From Desulfuromonadaceae bacterium (GTDB taxonomy: Bacteria > Desulfobacterota > Desulfuromonadia > Desulfuromonadales > Desulfuromonadaceae): a stretch of DNA of 64,000 nucleotides. How positions within the stretch are numbered: position 1 is the stretch's first letter; every line of letters begins with the position of its first letter. The position numbers were made by a program, and so were the translations under genes. Shown piece by piece: positions 52,149 to 61,110 of the stretch. The DNA lies in contig JAFGXV010000049.1 of the NCBI GenBank assembly GCA_016936455.1, forward strand, positions 61,767 to 125,766, written 5' to 3'. The notes below the pieces were generated by a model, which worked only from the letters and a program-made list of their open reading frames with translations, was not told where the DNA came from and ran no database searches.

Positions 52149-53309
52149 TTAAGAGATCCTGCTCTTGTAGTCCTGATAGCCGAAGCTGCGTACCACGCTG
52201 AGACGTTTGTCCTCGCTCAGCAGAACCAGGTCCGGCAGTTCCACGCCGTTGAAGGTGGTGTTTTTGACAAAGGAGTACAGGGCCATATCGGTGAAGACCA
52301 GCCGGTCTCCGCGTTTGAGCGGGGCATCGAAGGAGTAGCTGCCGATGAAATCACCGGCCAGACAGGAATTGCCGCCCAACCTGTAGGTATAGGCTTTTTC
52401 ATCGGGCTGCCCCGCACCGATCAGATGAGGCCGATAGGGCATGGCCAGCACATCGGGCAGATGGGTTTCCGCTGAGCAGTCGGTGATGGCGATCTCCATG
52501 CCGTTGGTCAGGGTGTCCAGTACCGAGGTGACAAAGACGCCAGCGTGATACACCACCGCCTCGCCGGGTTCGAGATAGACCTGAATGTTGTTGTGGCGGG
52601 CGCGGAAGGCGTTGATGGTTTCCACCAGCAACTCCACGTCGTAGGTGCTGCGCGTGATATGGTGGCCGCCACCAAAATTGATCCATTTCATTTTTTCGAT
52701 CAGGTGACCGAAACGCTGCTCGAAATGTTTCAGCACCCGCACCAGCACATCCGCTCCCTGCTCGCACAGGGCGTGAAAGTGAAGACCATCGATGCCGCTC
52801 AGGTCCACACCTTCCAGATCCTGCGGTTGCACACCAAAGCGCGAGCCGGCAATGCACGGATTGTACAGATCGACTTCCACTTCGGCATAACCGGGGTTGA
52901 CGCGCAGGCCGACCTTTTTTTCGGCCGGAATTTTATCGCGAAAAAGCTGCCACTGGCTGACGGAGTTGAAAACGATGTGGTCCGAATAGCGCAGGGTGCG
53001 TTCAAACTGGCTGTCCGTAAACGCTGGCGAATAGGTATGTACCTCCTTGCCGAACTCCTCCCGTCCCAGCCGGGCCTCGATGGGGCCGCTGGCGCACACC
53101 CCGGACAGGTGGCGGGCGATGAGGGGAAAGACCGCGGGCAGGGCAAAGGCCTTCAGGGCCAGAAGAACTTTCGCCCCGGTGCGTTGCTGCACCGAGGCGA
53201 GAAGCTCGCAGTTGCGCCGGATGACTTCACTGCTGATGAGATAGCAGGGGGTCTTGACCCGGTTGGTGATGCGTGTTGGAAAATCGACCAACGCCTTTTG
53301 TTCGTTCAT
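52149..53309 (-). CDS. nspC: Carboxynorspermidine/carboxyspermidine decarboxylase
   Basis: 386-aa PLP enzyme of the alanine racemase-fold decarboxylase family. The PLP Lys is in KVLLALKAFALPAVFPLIA. HFHALCEQGADVL, NFGGGHHITRSTYDVELL, YLEPGEAVVYHAG and the substrate Cys-type loop (ITDCSAETHLPDVLAMPYRP) follow. It decarboxylates carboxyspermidine to spermidine. Directly adjacent to the carboxynorspermidine synthase gene (0 bp), so co-transcribed. Confidence 0.96.
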   Translation of the reverse strand: MNEQKALVDFPTRITNRVKTPCYLISSEVIRRNCELLASVQQRTGAKVLLALKAFALPAVFPLIARHLSGVCASGPIEARLGREEFGKEVHTYSPAFTDSQFERTLRYSDHIVFNSVSQWQLFRDKIPAEKKVGLRVNPGYAEVEVDLYNPCIAGSRFGVQPQDLEGVDLSGIDGLHFHALCEQGADVLVRVLKHFEQRFGHLIEKMKWINFGGGHHITRSTYDVELLVETINAFRARHNNIQVYLEPGEAVVYHAGVFVTSVLDTLTNGMEIAITDCSAETHLPDVLAMPYRPHLIGAGQPDEKAYTYRLGGNSCLAGDFIGSYSFDAPLKRGDRLVFTDMALYSFVKNTTFNGVELPDLVLLSEDKRLSVVRSFGYQDYKSRIS

Positions 53310-54527
53310 TTAGGCTGGTAACTCACCTTCGAAATCGACGACCTGCCACGGCAGCCCGCACTGGTTCAACTCGTCCATAAACGCGTCGGGGTCCAGCTGC
53401 TCCACGTTATAGACGCCTTCACCCTGCCAGATCCCCTTGACCATCATCATCGCACCGATCATGGCCGGTACGCCGGTGGTGTAGGAAACGGCCTGCGCCT
53501 GAACTTCCTGATAGGCCTCGGCGTGGTCGCAAACATTGTAGATGTACTTGCGCTGCGGGGTGCCACTCTTTTCACCGTCGAACACGCAGCCGATGACCGC
53601 CTTGCCGGTGTAGTTGGTGCCCAGTGAGCCCGGATCCGGCAGCAGCGCCTTGAGGAACTGCAGCGGGATAATCTTCTGCCCCTCGAAATCCACTTCGTCA
53701 ATGCGGGTCATACCGACGTTTTCCAGCACCTTCAGGTGGGTAATGTAGTTCTGCGAGAAAGTCATCCAGAAGCGGATCCGCTCCAGTCCCTTGATATGCT
53801 TGACCAGTGATTCCATTTCCTCGTGGTAAAGCAGGTAGCTCTCGCGTACGCCGGCCTGCGGATAGTCGAAAGGAAAGTGGACGCAGTCATCATTGAGGAT
53901 GGCCGGGGTCTCGACCCATTCGCCGTCTTTCCAGTGCCGCACCACCTGGGTGACCTCGCGGATGTTGATCTCGGGGTTGAAGTTGGTGGCAAAGGGATGG
54001 CCGTGGTCGCCAGCGTTGCAGTCGAGGATGTCAACAGTGCGGATGCTGTCGTAGAGATGCTTCTGGGCATAGGCGCAGAAGATGTTGGTCACGCCGGGAT
54101 CGAAACCGCAGCCGAGCACGGCCATCAGACCCTTCTGCTTGAATTTGTCCTGGTAGGCCCACTGCCAGCTGTACTCGAAATGGGCTTCGTCCTTCGGCTC
54201 GTAGTTGGCGGTATCGAGGTAGTGCACGTTGGCTTCGAGGCAGGCATCCATGATAGTGAGGTCCTGGTACGGCAGGGCCACATTGATCACCATGAACGGT
54301 TGCTCGGCCTTCAGCAGCGCGGCCAGTTCCGGAACATTATCCGCGTCGACGGCGGCGGTTTGAATGTCAATGTTGTAGAGTTTCTTGACTTCTGCGGCAA
54401 TCGCATCGCACTTGCTCTTGGTGCGGCTGGCCAGCATGATCTGGGTGAAAACGTCCGGATGCTGGGCGCATTTCTTGGCCACCACGTTGCCAACCCCGCC
54501 TGCGCCGATAATCAAAACTTTAGCCAT
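53310..54527 (-). CDS. Carboxynorspermidine/carboxyspermidine synthase (saccharopine dehydrogenase family)
   Basis: 405-aa NADPH-dependent enzyme condensing putrescine (or diaminopropane) with aspartate semialdehyde. Rossmann motif VLIIGAGGVGNVVAKKCA at the N-terminus, VINVALPYQDLTIMDACLE, YLDTANYEPKDE and AVLGCGFDPGVTNIFCAY follow the family. The start at 54527 follows CAGGGAG. It lies directly before nspC. Lysine-forming saccharopine dehydrogenases are related, but the nspC neighbour identifies the polyamine role. Confidence 0.93.
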   Translation of the reverse strand: MAKVLIIGAGGVGNVVAKKCAQHPDVFTQIMLASRTKSKCDAIAAEVKKLYNIDIQTAAVDADNVPELAALLKAEQPFMVINVALPYQDLTIMDACLEANVHYLDTANYEPKDEAHFEYSWQWAYQDKFKQKGLMAVLGCGFDPGVTNIFCAYAQKHLYDSIRTVDILDCNAGDHGHPFATNFNPEINIREVTQVVRHWKDGEWVETPAILNDDCVHFPFDYPQAGVRESYLLYHEEMESLVKHIKGLERIRFWMTFSQNYITHLKVLENVGMTRIDEVDFEGQKIIPLQFLKALLPDPGSLGTNYTGKAVIGCVFDGEKSGTPQRKYIYNVCDHAEAYQEVQAQAVSYTTGVPAMIGAMMMVKGIWQGEGVYNVEQLDPDAFMDELNQCGLPWQVVDFEGELPA

Positions 54528-54729
54528 GGTGATCTCCCTGAGCTGTGATGTTTTAAGGACGGATAGCAGACTATCCATCTTATGTTAGCCAAAAATTTTT
54601 TTTGCTCTCTTGCGGCCCTTCAGCGGAAATGGCTGCGATCCGATGAGGACGTCTGAACAGAGGATAGCTGTTTAAGTGTCGTAGCGCGAGTTTTTATTCT
54701 CCAACGCTCCTGCGGCGCCGGTTGCAGAA

Positions 54730-56658
54730 TCACTCGTCCTTTTCGTAATAGGTATAGCCGCGCAGCCCTTCATCGAAGAGATGGAGGATGTTTTTGCGCT
54801 CCTTGGCATTAATATAGCCGTTTTTGATCGAATCTTCCGCCAGCCCCTTGATGCGGTTCTTCATCGCCTTGACGTCGTATTCCACATAAGTCAGGACGTC
54901 CTCGACGCTGTCCCCTTCGAGCTCCTGCGACAGGTCGTAGCTGCCATCCTCGTTGACATGGATCGACACCACGTGGGTATCACCGAACAGGTTATGCAGG
55001 TCGCCCAGGGTCTCCTGGTAGGCGCCGACGAGGAAGACGCCGAGGTAGTATTCCTCATCCTCCTTCAGATCATGGAGCATGATGCGGCTGCGGTCGTGAT
55101 CCTCGGCCGGGAAGTTGTCGATCTTGCCGTCGCAGTCGCAGGTGATGTCGGAGATGATGGCCGGGTTGAGCGGCGGCTCCGTCAGGCGGTGGATCGGCAT
55201 CACCGGGAAAATCTGGTCAATGGCCCAGACGTCCGGCAGCGACTGGAACAGGCTGAAGTTGCCATAGTAGATGTCATACAGCAGCTTGTCGATGTAGTGG
55301 ACATCACGCGGAATATGCTTGAGCGTGGTGGCCAGGGTTGAGATCTTGATCAGGATATGGCGCACCATGTTTTCCGCCAGTGCCTTTTCACGCAGGCTGA
55401 TCTGGCCATGCTTGAACAGCTGGCGTGACTGGTTGCGATAGAACAGCACGTCATTGCAGCATTCCTGAATCGTCTTCGGGGCGACCAGCTCATAGGTCGA
55501 CATCAGGTTGGACAGCAGATCGTTGGTGCTCTCCGGCAGCACCTCGGGAATCGGGTGCGGGATAAACGACGACACATCCAGGATGTTGAACAGCAGGATC
55601 GAATAGTAGGCCACCGTGGCCCGCCCGGATTCGGTGATGATGGTCGGGTGGGGAATGTTGTTTTTGTCCAGCACCGTGATGATGGATTCCACCACGTCGT
55701 AGCAGTACTCCTCCGTGGAGTAGTTACGGCTGGAATGGTAGTTGGTCTGCGAGCCATCGTAGTCGACAGCCAGGCCGCCGCCGAAGTCGATGATCTGCAT
55801 GTTTGCCCCTTCCTTCACCAGCTCCTCGTAAATGCGGCAGGCTTCCATGGCCCCGGCGCGGATGTCGCGGATGTCGGCGATCTGCGAGCCGATGTGGTAG
55901 TGCAGCAGCTGCAGGCAGTCAAGCATGTCGACATCCTTGAGCTTGTCGAGCACGTCGATCATCTGGCTGATGGTCAGACCAAACACGCTGTTCTCGCCGC
56001 CTGATTCGGACCACTGGCCTTCTGCCTGGGTGTTCAGCTTGGTGCGCAGGCCGATCAGCGGACGAACCTTGAGCGCCTTGGCCCGCTTGAGCACGACATC
56101 GATTTCGCCCGGCACTTCGACGACAAAGTAGCACTTGAAGCCCATCTTGACGGCGCTGAGGCCGAGGTCGATAAATTCCTCGTCCTTGTAGCCGTTACAG
56201 ACCAGAAAGGCATCACGGTTGTTCAGCATGGAGATGGCGGCGATCAGTTCGGCCTTGCTGCCGGCTTCCAGCCCGTGGTTGTAGGCGCGACCATAGCGGG
56301 TAATGGTATCGATGACCTGTTCCTGCTGGTTGACCTTGATCGGGAACACCCCCTTGAACTCGCCCTGATAGCCGGTCTCCTTGATCACCTTGCGGAAGGT
56401 CTCGTGGAGCTGTTTGATCTGCGAGCCGAGGATGTTTTCAATGCGCAGGATGGCCGGCATGGCCAGCCCGCGGTCTTCGATCTCCTTGGCGATCTCATGC
56501 AGGCTGATCTGCAGGTCGCTGGAACTGCCGAAGGGGGTGACAACCACATCACCATTCTGGTTGATGGAAAAATATTCGGCGCCCCATTTGCTGATGCCGT
56601 ACAGCTCGCTGGCATCGGCGATGGACCAGTTCTTGACTTTTTTCGGGGTGCGTCGCAT
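54730..56658 (-). CDS. speA: Biosynthetic arginine decarboxylase
   Basis: 642-aa PLP- and Mg-dependent enzyme producing agmatine. It has SIADASELYGISKWGAEYFS at the N-terminus, FPIKVNQQEQVIDTI (PLP Lys in the IKVNQ motif), YKDEEFIDLGL, LHYHIGSQIADIRDI, IDFGGGLAVDYDG and GRATVAYYSILLFN. The start at 56658 has GGAG 6 bp upstream; ATG 56670 lacks one. Its own promoter lies about 100 bp upstream. It supplies agmatine to AguA/AguB. Confidence 0.96.
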   Translation of the reverse strand: MRRTPKKVKNWSIADASELYGISKWGAEYFSINQNGDVVVTPFGSSSDLQISLHEIAKEIEDRGLAMPAILRIENILGSQIKQLHETFRKVIKETGYQGEFKGVFPIKVNQQEQVIDTITRYGRAYNHGLEAGSKAELIAAISMLNNRDAFLVCNGYKDEEFIDLGLSAVKMGFKCYFVVEVPGEIDVVLKRAKALKVRPLIGLRTKLNTQAEGQWSESGGENSVFGLTISQMIDVLDKLKDVDMLDCLQLLHYHIGSQIADIRDIRAGAMEACRIYEELVKEGANMQIIDFGGGLAVDYDGSQTNYHSSRNYSTEEYCYDVVESIITVLDKNNIPHPTIITESGRATVAYYSILLFNILDVSSFIPHPIPEVLPESTNDLLSNLMSTYELVAPKTIQECCNDVLFYRNQSRQLFKHGQISLREKALAENMVRHILIKISTLATTLKHIPRDVHYIDKLLYDIYYGNFSLFQSLPDVWAIDQIFPVMPIHRLTEPPLNPAIISDITCDCDGKIDNFPAEDHDRSRIMLHDLKEDEEYYLGVFLVGAYQETLGDLHNLFGDTHVVSIHVNEDGSYDLSQELEGDSVEDVLTYVEYDVKAMKNRIKGLAEDSIKNGYINAKERKNILHLFDEGLRGYTYYEKDE

Positions 56659-56759
56659 AGGCCACTCCATGATCGGAAAACGCGTTAATTATCAATGGCG
56701 GATCAGCCGTTTTCAGCGCTGTTCTTGCCGTGAAAGACCGCCGAGCCGGGAACCGCGCA

Positions 56760-56788
56760 AATGTACTGAAGAACTATAGCGCTTTCAA
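56760..56788 (-). promoter_or_regulatory. Probable promoter of speA
   Basis: Minus strand TTGAAA, 17 bp, TACATT. The -35 overlaps the palindrome AGCGCTT-TC-AAGCGCT (56778-56793), a possible operator. In the 344-bp gap 56659-57002 this, the hairpin at 56957-56992 and otherwise unremarkable sequence are all I see. Confidence 0.5.
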
Positions 56789-56956
56789 GCGCTTTATTGA
56801 GGAAAATAGAGGAAAAAATGCGGCTGACAGCCGGTGGGAAGTGGGAAGCTCATGATTCAATCCAGGTGCTGGGGACAGGGCTGAGGGCTGCCGGACAATT
56901 TTCGAGCAAAAACCGGCCTCGGACTCCCGCTTGCATCGGGCTGTTTGTGCGAGGAC

Positions 56957-56992
56957 GGCGCGGAAGCGATCTCTCGATGCGGCTTCCGCGCC
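56957..56992 (-). terminator. Hairpin downstream of the small gene at 57003
   Basis: 11-bp perfect stem GGCGCGGAAGC / GCTTCCGCGCC with a 14-nt loop, 10 bp beyond the stop of the minus-strand gene. It lacks a T-run, so its strength as a terminator is doubtful. Confidence 0.4.
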
Positions 56993-57002
56993 GCACACAG
57001 AT

Positions 57003-57236
57003 TCAGGACTGCTGGCCGCCGAGGGCTCCGCCGTGCAGGGCGGCGAACTGCATCAGCTGCTGCAGGTTCAATCCGCCGTCTTGAACAATGCCGAGAAAAA
57101 TCGGCAGCAACTTGAGCATGAAAGAGCTGTCCTCCATGGCCTCGCGGGCCAGGTCGGGCAGGGTGCTCAGGATGAATTGTTGTTTTTCTTCGGTGGACAG
57201 CGCCATGATCGCGCTTTGCAGTTCTTCGACGGTCAT
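57003..57236 (-). CDS. Small helical protein downstream of lon
   Basis: 77-aa protein, not recognised. Helical, amphipathic segments (VEELQSAIMALSTEEKQQFI; LLPIFLGIVQDGGLNLQQLM) and a Gly/Ala tail. No signal or metal motif. It starts 17 bp after the lon stop and is probably translated from the lon transcript. Confidence comes from spacing and codon use rather than homology. Confidence 0.6.
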   Translation of the reverse strand: MTVEELQSAIMALSTEEKQQFILSTLPDLAREAMEDSSFMLKLLPIFLGIVQDGGLNLQQLMQFAALHGGALGGQQS

Positions 57237-57253
57237 CAGTTCAACTCCCGGAT

Positions 57254-59698
57254 TTAATGATGAAAGGCGACAGCATACACGTCGTCATAGGTTTTGGCAA
57301 AGTGAACTTCCAGCCCTTCGCGCAGGTGAGCGGGCAGCTCCTCAAAGTCCTTGCGGTTGCTTTCAGGGAAAATGAGGGCTTTGAGGCCGCTGCGGCGGGC
57401 GGCAATGGTTTTCTCCTTGACGCCGCCAATGGGCAGGACCTGGCCGGTGAGGGTCAGCTCGCCGGTCATGCCCAGTTTTTTGCGTACCGGTTTGCCGCTG
57501 ATCATGGACAGCAGCGCCGTGGTCATGGTGACGCCGGCGGACGGCCCATCCTTGGGGGTGGCACCGGCGGGCACGTGCAGGTGGACAAAGTGCTGGTCGA
57601 AAAAATCGCCGGGCAGGCCGAATTTTTCCAGGTGCCCCATGACGTAGGAGTAGGCGATCTCCGAACTTTCGATCATCACCTTGCCCAGCTGTCCCGTCTG
57701 CTTGAACCCTTTGCTTTGGCTGGCCATGGCGGTGGCCTCGATCTGCAGGGTCGCGCCGCCCAGGCTGGTCCAGGCCAGTCCGGTTACCACGCCCGGTACG
57801 CTCTTGAACACCTCGTCCTGGCTGAACACCGGTTTGCCGAGATACTTTTCCAGATCTTTTTTGCCGATGACCAGTTTTGTCTGCGGTTGCTCCGGGGTTT
57901 CCGAGGCAAAGATCATGGCTGCCTTGCGCATGATCTTCTTGATGCGGTTTTCCAGTCCGCGCACCCCCGCCTCGCGGGCGTAGTTCTCGACAATCGCTTC
58001 CACGGCGTCTTTGCGAATACTGACCTGCTGGCGGGTCAGACCGTGGTGGTCCAGGGCCTTGGGGATCAGATAGCGGCGGGCGATCTCGACCTTTTCGGCC
58101 AGAATATAACCGGACAGGCGGATGATCTCCATGCGGTCGAGCAGGGGGGCCGGAATGGTGTCGAGCTGATTGGCTGTGGCAATGAACAGGACGTTGGACA
58201 GATCGAAGGGCACATCGAGATAGTGGTCACGAAAGGAACTGTTCTGCTCGGGATCGAGCACTTCGAGCAGGGCCGAGGCCGGATCGCCGTGGAATGAGGC
58301 CCCGATCTTGTCGATTTCATCGAGCATCAGCACCGGGTTGGCACTGCCGGCCTGCTTCATGGCCTGGATGAACTTGCCGGGCATGGCGCCAATGTAGGTG
58401 CGGCGGTGCCCCTTGATTTCGGCTTCGTCACGCATGCCGCCCAGGGAGAAGCGGAAAAAATTGCGCTTGAGCGCTGCGGCTACACTCTTGCCGATAGAGG
58501 TCTTGCCCACTCCGGGCGGTCCAACCAGGCAGAGAATCGAGCCGGAGATATCCCCCTTCATCTTGCCGACGGCGATAAATTCGAGGATACGCTCCTTCAC
58601 ATCGTCGAGCCCGAAATGGTCGGTGTCGAGGGCCTTTTTGGCCTTGGCGATATCGTAGGAATCGCGGGTGAAACGCCCCCACGGCAGGATGGTCAGCCAG
58701 TCGAGGTAGTTGCGGCTGACCGTGTATTCCGGCGAACTGGGCTCGATCAGCTGCAACTTTTCGATTTCCTCATCGATGGCTTTCTGGGCCTCATCGTTGA
58801 GCTTGAGCCCCTCCAGCCGTTGCTGAAACTTCTCGATTTCGCTGACCTTGCCTTCTTTTTCCAGCCCCAGCTCCTTCTTGATGGCCTTGAGCTGTTCGCG
58901 TAGAAAAAATTCACGCTGCTGGCTGGAGATGCGTTTTTCGATCTGTTTGGAGATCTTGCTTTGCAGCCGTGAAACCTCGAGCTCCTTTTTCAGCAGCACC
59001 AGCACCTGTTCGATGCGGTCATGCACGTCAAAGGTTTCCAGCACCTGCTGCAGCTCTTGGCCGTCGGCCGACGTCAGATTGGCGGCGAAGTCCGCCAGTC
59101 GGCCCGGATCGTCCATGCTGGAGCGGCCGAGGAACATCTTGATCTCCTCGGAGTAGAGGGGGTTGATCTGAACCAGCTCCTTCAATGTCGAGATGATGGC
59201 CATGGAATAGGCCTTCAGCTCCTGGCGGGCGGAAAGGTCTTTTTCAAAATGGTAATCCACCTCGGCAAACAGGCCGTTGGGAGTGACGTGCAACTCGGTG
59301 ATGGTGAAGCGTTCCAGGCAGTTGACCAGAATCTGGACACTGTCTTCATCCTCTTTGAGGACCTTGACGATTTTTCCAACCACACCGACGGCGTGCAGGT
59401 TCTCGGCTTCATCGCGGGCGTCCATGTGGCGGACCAGCACCATGCCCAGTGTCTGGCTTGGTCCTTCGACAGCCCGTTTGATGACGGCGATTTTTTCGGC
59501 ACCGGTGATGTTGAGCGGGATCAGAATCGACGGAAAGGCCGGCCGGGGACGCAGCGGGATGATGGGAATCTTGTGCGGCAGAATGTCTGTCGCCAGCACC
59601 AGCCCTTCATGACTGTCGTCAATCTCAGGGGTGGGCGCCTGTTGCTCGGGGGCTGGCGCTTGTTCAGGTTTTTCTTGCTCGGAATGCTCTTCACTCAT
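57254..59698 (-). CDS. lon: ATP-dependent protease Lon
   Basis: 814-aa cytosolic AAA+ serine protease. A Glu/Pro/Gln-rich N-terminal extension (about 1-45) precedes the LON N-domain (IPIIPLRPRPAFPSILIPL). The AAA+ domain has Walker A GPPGVGKTS and the arginine-rich sensor region. The protease has the catalytic Ser in KDGPSAGVTM and Lys in GGVKEKTIAARR. The start at 59698 is chosen because the frame upstream (to 59797) is inside the promoter and not Lon-like. Confidence 0.97.
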   Translation of the reverse strand: MSEEHSEQEKPEQAPAPEQQAPTPEIDDSHEGLVLATDILPHKIPIIPLRPRPAFPSILIPLNITGAEKIAVIKRAVEGPSQTLGMVLVRHMDARDEAENLHAVGVVGKIVKVLKEDEDSVQILVNCLERFTITELHVTPNGLFAEVDYHFEKDLSARQELKAYSMAIISTLKELVQINPLYSEEIKMFLGRSSMDDPGRLADFAANLTSADGQELQQVLETFDVHDRIEQVLVLLKKELEVSRLQSKISKQIEKRISSQQREFFLREQLKAIKKELGLEKEGKVSEIEKFQQRLEGLKLNDEAQKAIDEEIEKLQLIEPSSPEYTVSRNYLDWLTILPWGRFTRDSYDIAKAKKALDTDHFGLDDVKERILEFIAVGKMKGDISGSILCLVGPPGVGKTSIGKSVAAALKRNFFRFSLGGMRDEAEIKGHRRTYIGAMPGKFIQAMKQAGSANPVLMLDEIDKIGASFHGDPASALLEVLDPEQNSSFRDHYLDVPFDLSNVLFIATANQLDTIPAPLLDRMEIIRLSGYILAEKVEIARRYLIPKALDHHGLTRQQVSIRKDAVEAIVENYAREAGVRGLENRIKKIMRKAAMIFASETPEQPQTKLVIGKKDLEKYLGKPVFSQDEVFKSVPGVVTGLAWTSLGGATLQIEATAMASQSKGFKQTGQLGKVMIESSEIAYSYVMGHLEKFGLPGDFFDQHFVHLHVPAGATPKDGPSAGVTMTTALLSMISGKPVRKKLGMTGELTLTGQVLPIGGVKEKTIAARRSGLKALIFPESNRKDFEELPAHLREGLEVHFAKTYDDVYAVAFHH

Positions 59699-59768
59699 GA
59701 TCGCTAAAACCTCGTATTCTGTCTGCAAGGTGTCTGGTAGATGAGAGTCGTGCGCGGCGAATTCTGTG

Positions 59769-59797
59769 AAATTAATCACTTGCTGTGCGGATGTCAA
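59769..59797 (-). promoter_or_regulatory. Promoter of lon
   Basis: Minus strand TTGACA, 17 bp, TAATTT, about 70 bp before ATG 59698. No sigma-32 consensus seen. Confidence 0.6.
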
Positions 59798-59908
59798 CCG
59801 GTCAGGCGCTCAAACGTGGCAGAGAGGGAACGGGTGGCAGGGCATAACGACGGATTCAGGCGGTTGTGATGGAGCCGTACTGAGGGGGGGCGGGCTGGAG
59901 GCGGAGGG

Positions 59909-60166
59909 TCAGGCGTTCGAGGTGGCGCTGTTGCAGAGACAGCAGCGATCGCAGGAAACCATGATGTTTTCCGCCATGCCGCGGCCGAGTGCGAGTTTGA
60001 CGCCCTTGGCACAGATAACCAGTGGTCCGTTGCTGCCCGAGACGATTTCGACGGCTTCACCGGGGATCAGACCCATCGCCTGAAGTTTCTGGCGCATGTG
60101 CAGACCGCCGAGAAAACCTCGGATAAAAACCGTTTCACCTGGTTTGCATTGGGTGAGGGGACACAT
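59909..60166 (-). CDS. feoA: FeoA-type ferrous-iron transport protein with Cys tail
   Basis: 85-aa SH3-like FeoA domain: CKPGETVFIRGFLGG, RQKLQAMGLIPGEAVEIVSG (the LGL.PG-type core) and CAKGVKLALGRGMAENIMV. The C-terminus has a Cys cluster (CDRCCLC) beyond the normal domain. No feoB follows in the window, so it is solo here or linked to a distant feoB. The start at 60166 is used; a longer frame from 60190 or 60568 is not FeoA-like. Confidence 0.82.
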   Translation of the reverse strand: MCPLTQCKPGETVFIRGFLGGLHMRQKLQAMGLIPGEAVEIVSGSNGPLVICAKGVKLALGRGMAENIMVSCDRCCLCNSATSNA

Positions 60167-60275
60167 GGTGTGTTTTTTCCTGCTGTTCATCGTGAGGGTC
60201 GAATCTCTGTTTTGAACGTCGACAAAAATACACCGACAGTCTACGAGTAGTGGACAGTGAAGGTCAAGATTAAAT

Positions 60276-60290
60276 TGAAAATGGTTTTCA
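60276..60290. promoter_or_regulatory. Fur-like operator upstream of feoA
   Basis: TGAAAA-TGG-TTTTCA, a 6-bp perfect inverted repeat and 12 of 14 match to the 7-1-7 Fur core TGATAATnATTATCA. It lies 110 bp upstream of feoA and 14 bp past the metal-permease stop, so iron repression of feoA is the likely role. Confidence 0.5.
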
Positions 60291-60303
60291 TTTTTGTTCT
60301 GGT

Positions 60304-61110
60304 TCAGGGGCGTCGTATCAGCATGGACAGCAGATAGAGACTGCCGCAGAGTAGAGCGGTCAGCGCCCCGGCCGGCAGATCGAAGTGAAAGGACAGGGCT
60401 AGCCCGGCCACGGTGGCGATGCTGCCGATCAGGGTGGCCAGAATCATCATGCCGCTTAAGCTGGTGACAAACAGCCGGGCGGTGGCGGCAGGCAGAGTCA
60501 GCAGGGCGATCACCAGGATCAGGCCGACAATCTGGATCAGAATAACCACGGTCAAAGCAATCAGGCACAGCAGTAACGTTTGCAACACAGAAACGCGCAA
60601 TCCCCGGATGACGGCGAACTCCGGGTCGAAGCAGACCAGAAGCAGCTGGCGGTAGAGCAGCAGGGTCAACGCCAGAATGGCGGTGTCAAGCAATGCGATG
60701 AACAGCAGGTCCTGTGGTGCAATCATCAGGATATTGCCGAACAGGTAACTCATCAGATCCACGTTGTAACCCGGAGTTCGAGCGATGAACAGGATCCCGG
60801 TCGCCATCCCCACGGCCCACAGCGCGCTGATGATGGTGTCTTCCTGCTGGCTGGCACAGTGGTTGACCCAGCTGATCAGCAGTGCGGCCGCCAGGGCACT
60901 GAGCAAGGCTCCGCTCATGGGGGGCTGACCAAGGAAATAGGCAAGGCCCATGCCGCCGAGTACCGCATGGGCGATTCCCCCGGCCATGTAACCGATGCGA
61001 CGTACTACCACATAGGATCCGACGATGCCACAGGCAACGCTGGCCAGCAGGGCCCCAACGAAGGCGTAGAGCAGAAAATCCAGCTGAAAAACAGCCTCAA
61101 AAAAGGTCAT
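60304..61110 (-). CDS. znuB: Metal ABC transporter permease (ZnuB/MntB-like)
   Basis: 268-aa inner-membrane protein with seven to nine predicted helices (FLLYAFVGALLASVACGIVG; VVVRRIGYMAGGIAHAVLGG; GLALSFHFDLPAGALTALLC). The conserved SxxxGxxxH-type element (MAGGIAHAVLGGMGLAYF) matches ABC-3 family metal permeases. Gene order ZnuA-C-B with 1-4 bp overlaps. Zn2+ versus Mn2+ cannot be decided from sequence. Confidence 0.9.
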   Translation of the reverse strand: MTFFEAVFQLDFLLYAFVGALLASVACGIVGSYVVVRRIGYMAGGIAHAVLGGMGLAYFLGQPPMSGALLSALAAALLISWVNHCASQQEDTIISALWAVGMATGILFIARTPGYNVDLMSYLFGNILMIAPQDLLFIALLDTAILALTLLLYRQLLLVCFDPEFAVIRGLRVSVLQTLLLCLIALTVVILIQIVGLILVIALLTLPAATARLFVTSLSGMMILATLIGSIATVAGLALSFHFDLPAGALTALLCGSLYLLSMLIRRP

